DNA of 5,078 bases from Methanobacteriota archaeon (GTDB lineage: Archaea; Halobacteriota; Bog-38; Methanoflorentales; Methanoflorentaceae). Under the pieces are notes generated by a model that worked only from the letters and a program-made list of their open reading frames with translations, had not been told where the DNA came from and did not search any database. The DNA is taken from the NCBI GenBank assembly GCA_028679495.1, contig JAJRBK010000130.1, forward strand, positions 1-5,078. Reading direction: 5' to 3'. The translations under genes were made by a program, and so were the position numbers. This document shows, piece after piece, positions 4,894 through 5,078 of this stretch (the stretch's first letter is position 1; every line of letters begins with the position of its first letter).

Positions 4894-5078
4894 TTACATT
4901 CCGAGACGCTCTTTAAGATTACTCCACTCCTCAGCGCTAAGTATACGTTGAGCAAGTCCCTTAACGTTCTGAAAAGCCTGTGGCGGCATAGCCTTCTTAC
5001 CCATCTCAAGCATATGTGCGAGCTCGTCCATGTACGCAGCGCAAAATATCATTGTAAGGTTTTCTGCCGCTTCATCTG
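4894..5078 (-). CDS. C-terminal end of an unrecognised protein (cut by window edge)
   Basis: On the minus strand an open frame enters from beyond the right edge and ends at TAA 4894-4896, showing the last 60 residues of a protein. The visible tail starts DEAAENLTMIFC and continues with predicted helices: AAYMDELAHMLEMGKKAM, then PPQAFQNVKGLAQRIL, then SAEEWSNLKERLGM. It is soluble, rich in charged residues and methionine (six in 60), with one cysteine (residue 12 of the tail) and no membrane segment. I do not recognise the family. The helical, amphipathic composition and sensible codon pattern argue that it is a real gene end rather than a shadow of the permease's upstream extension, which runs in another frame over 4894-5009. 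It precedes the permease by 76 bases and may share its transcript. Confidence 0.6.
   Translation of the reverse strand, partial: DEAAENLTMIFCAAYMDELAHMLEMGKKAMPPQAFQNVKGLAQRILSAEEWSNLKERLGM

Noticed and set aside
3537..5009. 490-residue version of the permease with a start at 5009
   Set aside because: The extra 64 residues are basic and unlike the family, would overlap the upstream gene end, and ATG 4817 has a good ribosome site exactly where similarity begins.

Overview
This is a 5.08 kb piece of a prokaryotic chromosome with roughly balanced GC, five complete protein genes and one gene cut by the right edge. There are no rRNA genes, convincing tRNAs, transposases or CRISPR arrays. The organism cannot be named from the sequence. 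Purine-rich ribosome sites before the flavodoxin, GAP-family and permease genes, and one GTG start, favour a bacterium. An archaeon is not excluded: two genes lack a ribosome site, and the permease and AI-2E proteins belong to families common in both domains.

Layout: 1-253 is a non-coding leader with short hairpins and the first copy (R1) of a 21-bp repeat. 254-718 (+) is a small flavodoxin. 719-828 is a convergent gap holding the second copy (R2). 829-1497 (-) is a GAP/LysE-like membrane protein. 1498-1635 is a divergent promoter region with a palindrome. 1636-2223 (+) is an antibiotic-biosynthesis-monooxygenase (ABM) domain joined to a two-helix membrane anchor. 2224-2409 holds the third copy (R3), a possible 13-codon leader ORF and a hairpin ending at the next start codon. 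2410-3468 (+) is an AI-2E family transporter. 3469-3536 is a short convergent gap. 3537-4817 (-) is an APC amino-acid permease, with the end of an unrecognised gene (4894-5078, -) upstream on the same strand.

Four of the five complete genes encode membrane proteins: an exporter-like protein, a membrane-tethered ABM protein, an AI-2E transporter and an amino-acid permease. The other is a soluble electron carrier. Strands alternate, so apart from the permease and the cut gene upstream these look like independent units rather than one operon, and no common pathway is evident. They read as ordinary accessory or housekeeping membrane functions.

The least ordinary signal lies between the genes. 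One 21-bp sequence with core CTACATCAGGCGGAG recurs three times in the same orientation in successive intergenic gaps in the left half (R1 39-59, R2 737-757, R3 2299-2319). R1 and R2 flank the flavodoxin gene; R2 and R3 flank the GAP/ABM pair. No feature type I know explains it. No previously undescribed multi-gene system can be supported here.
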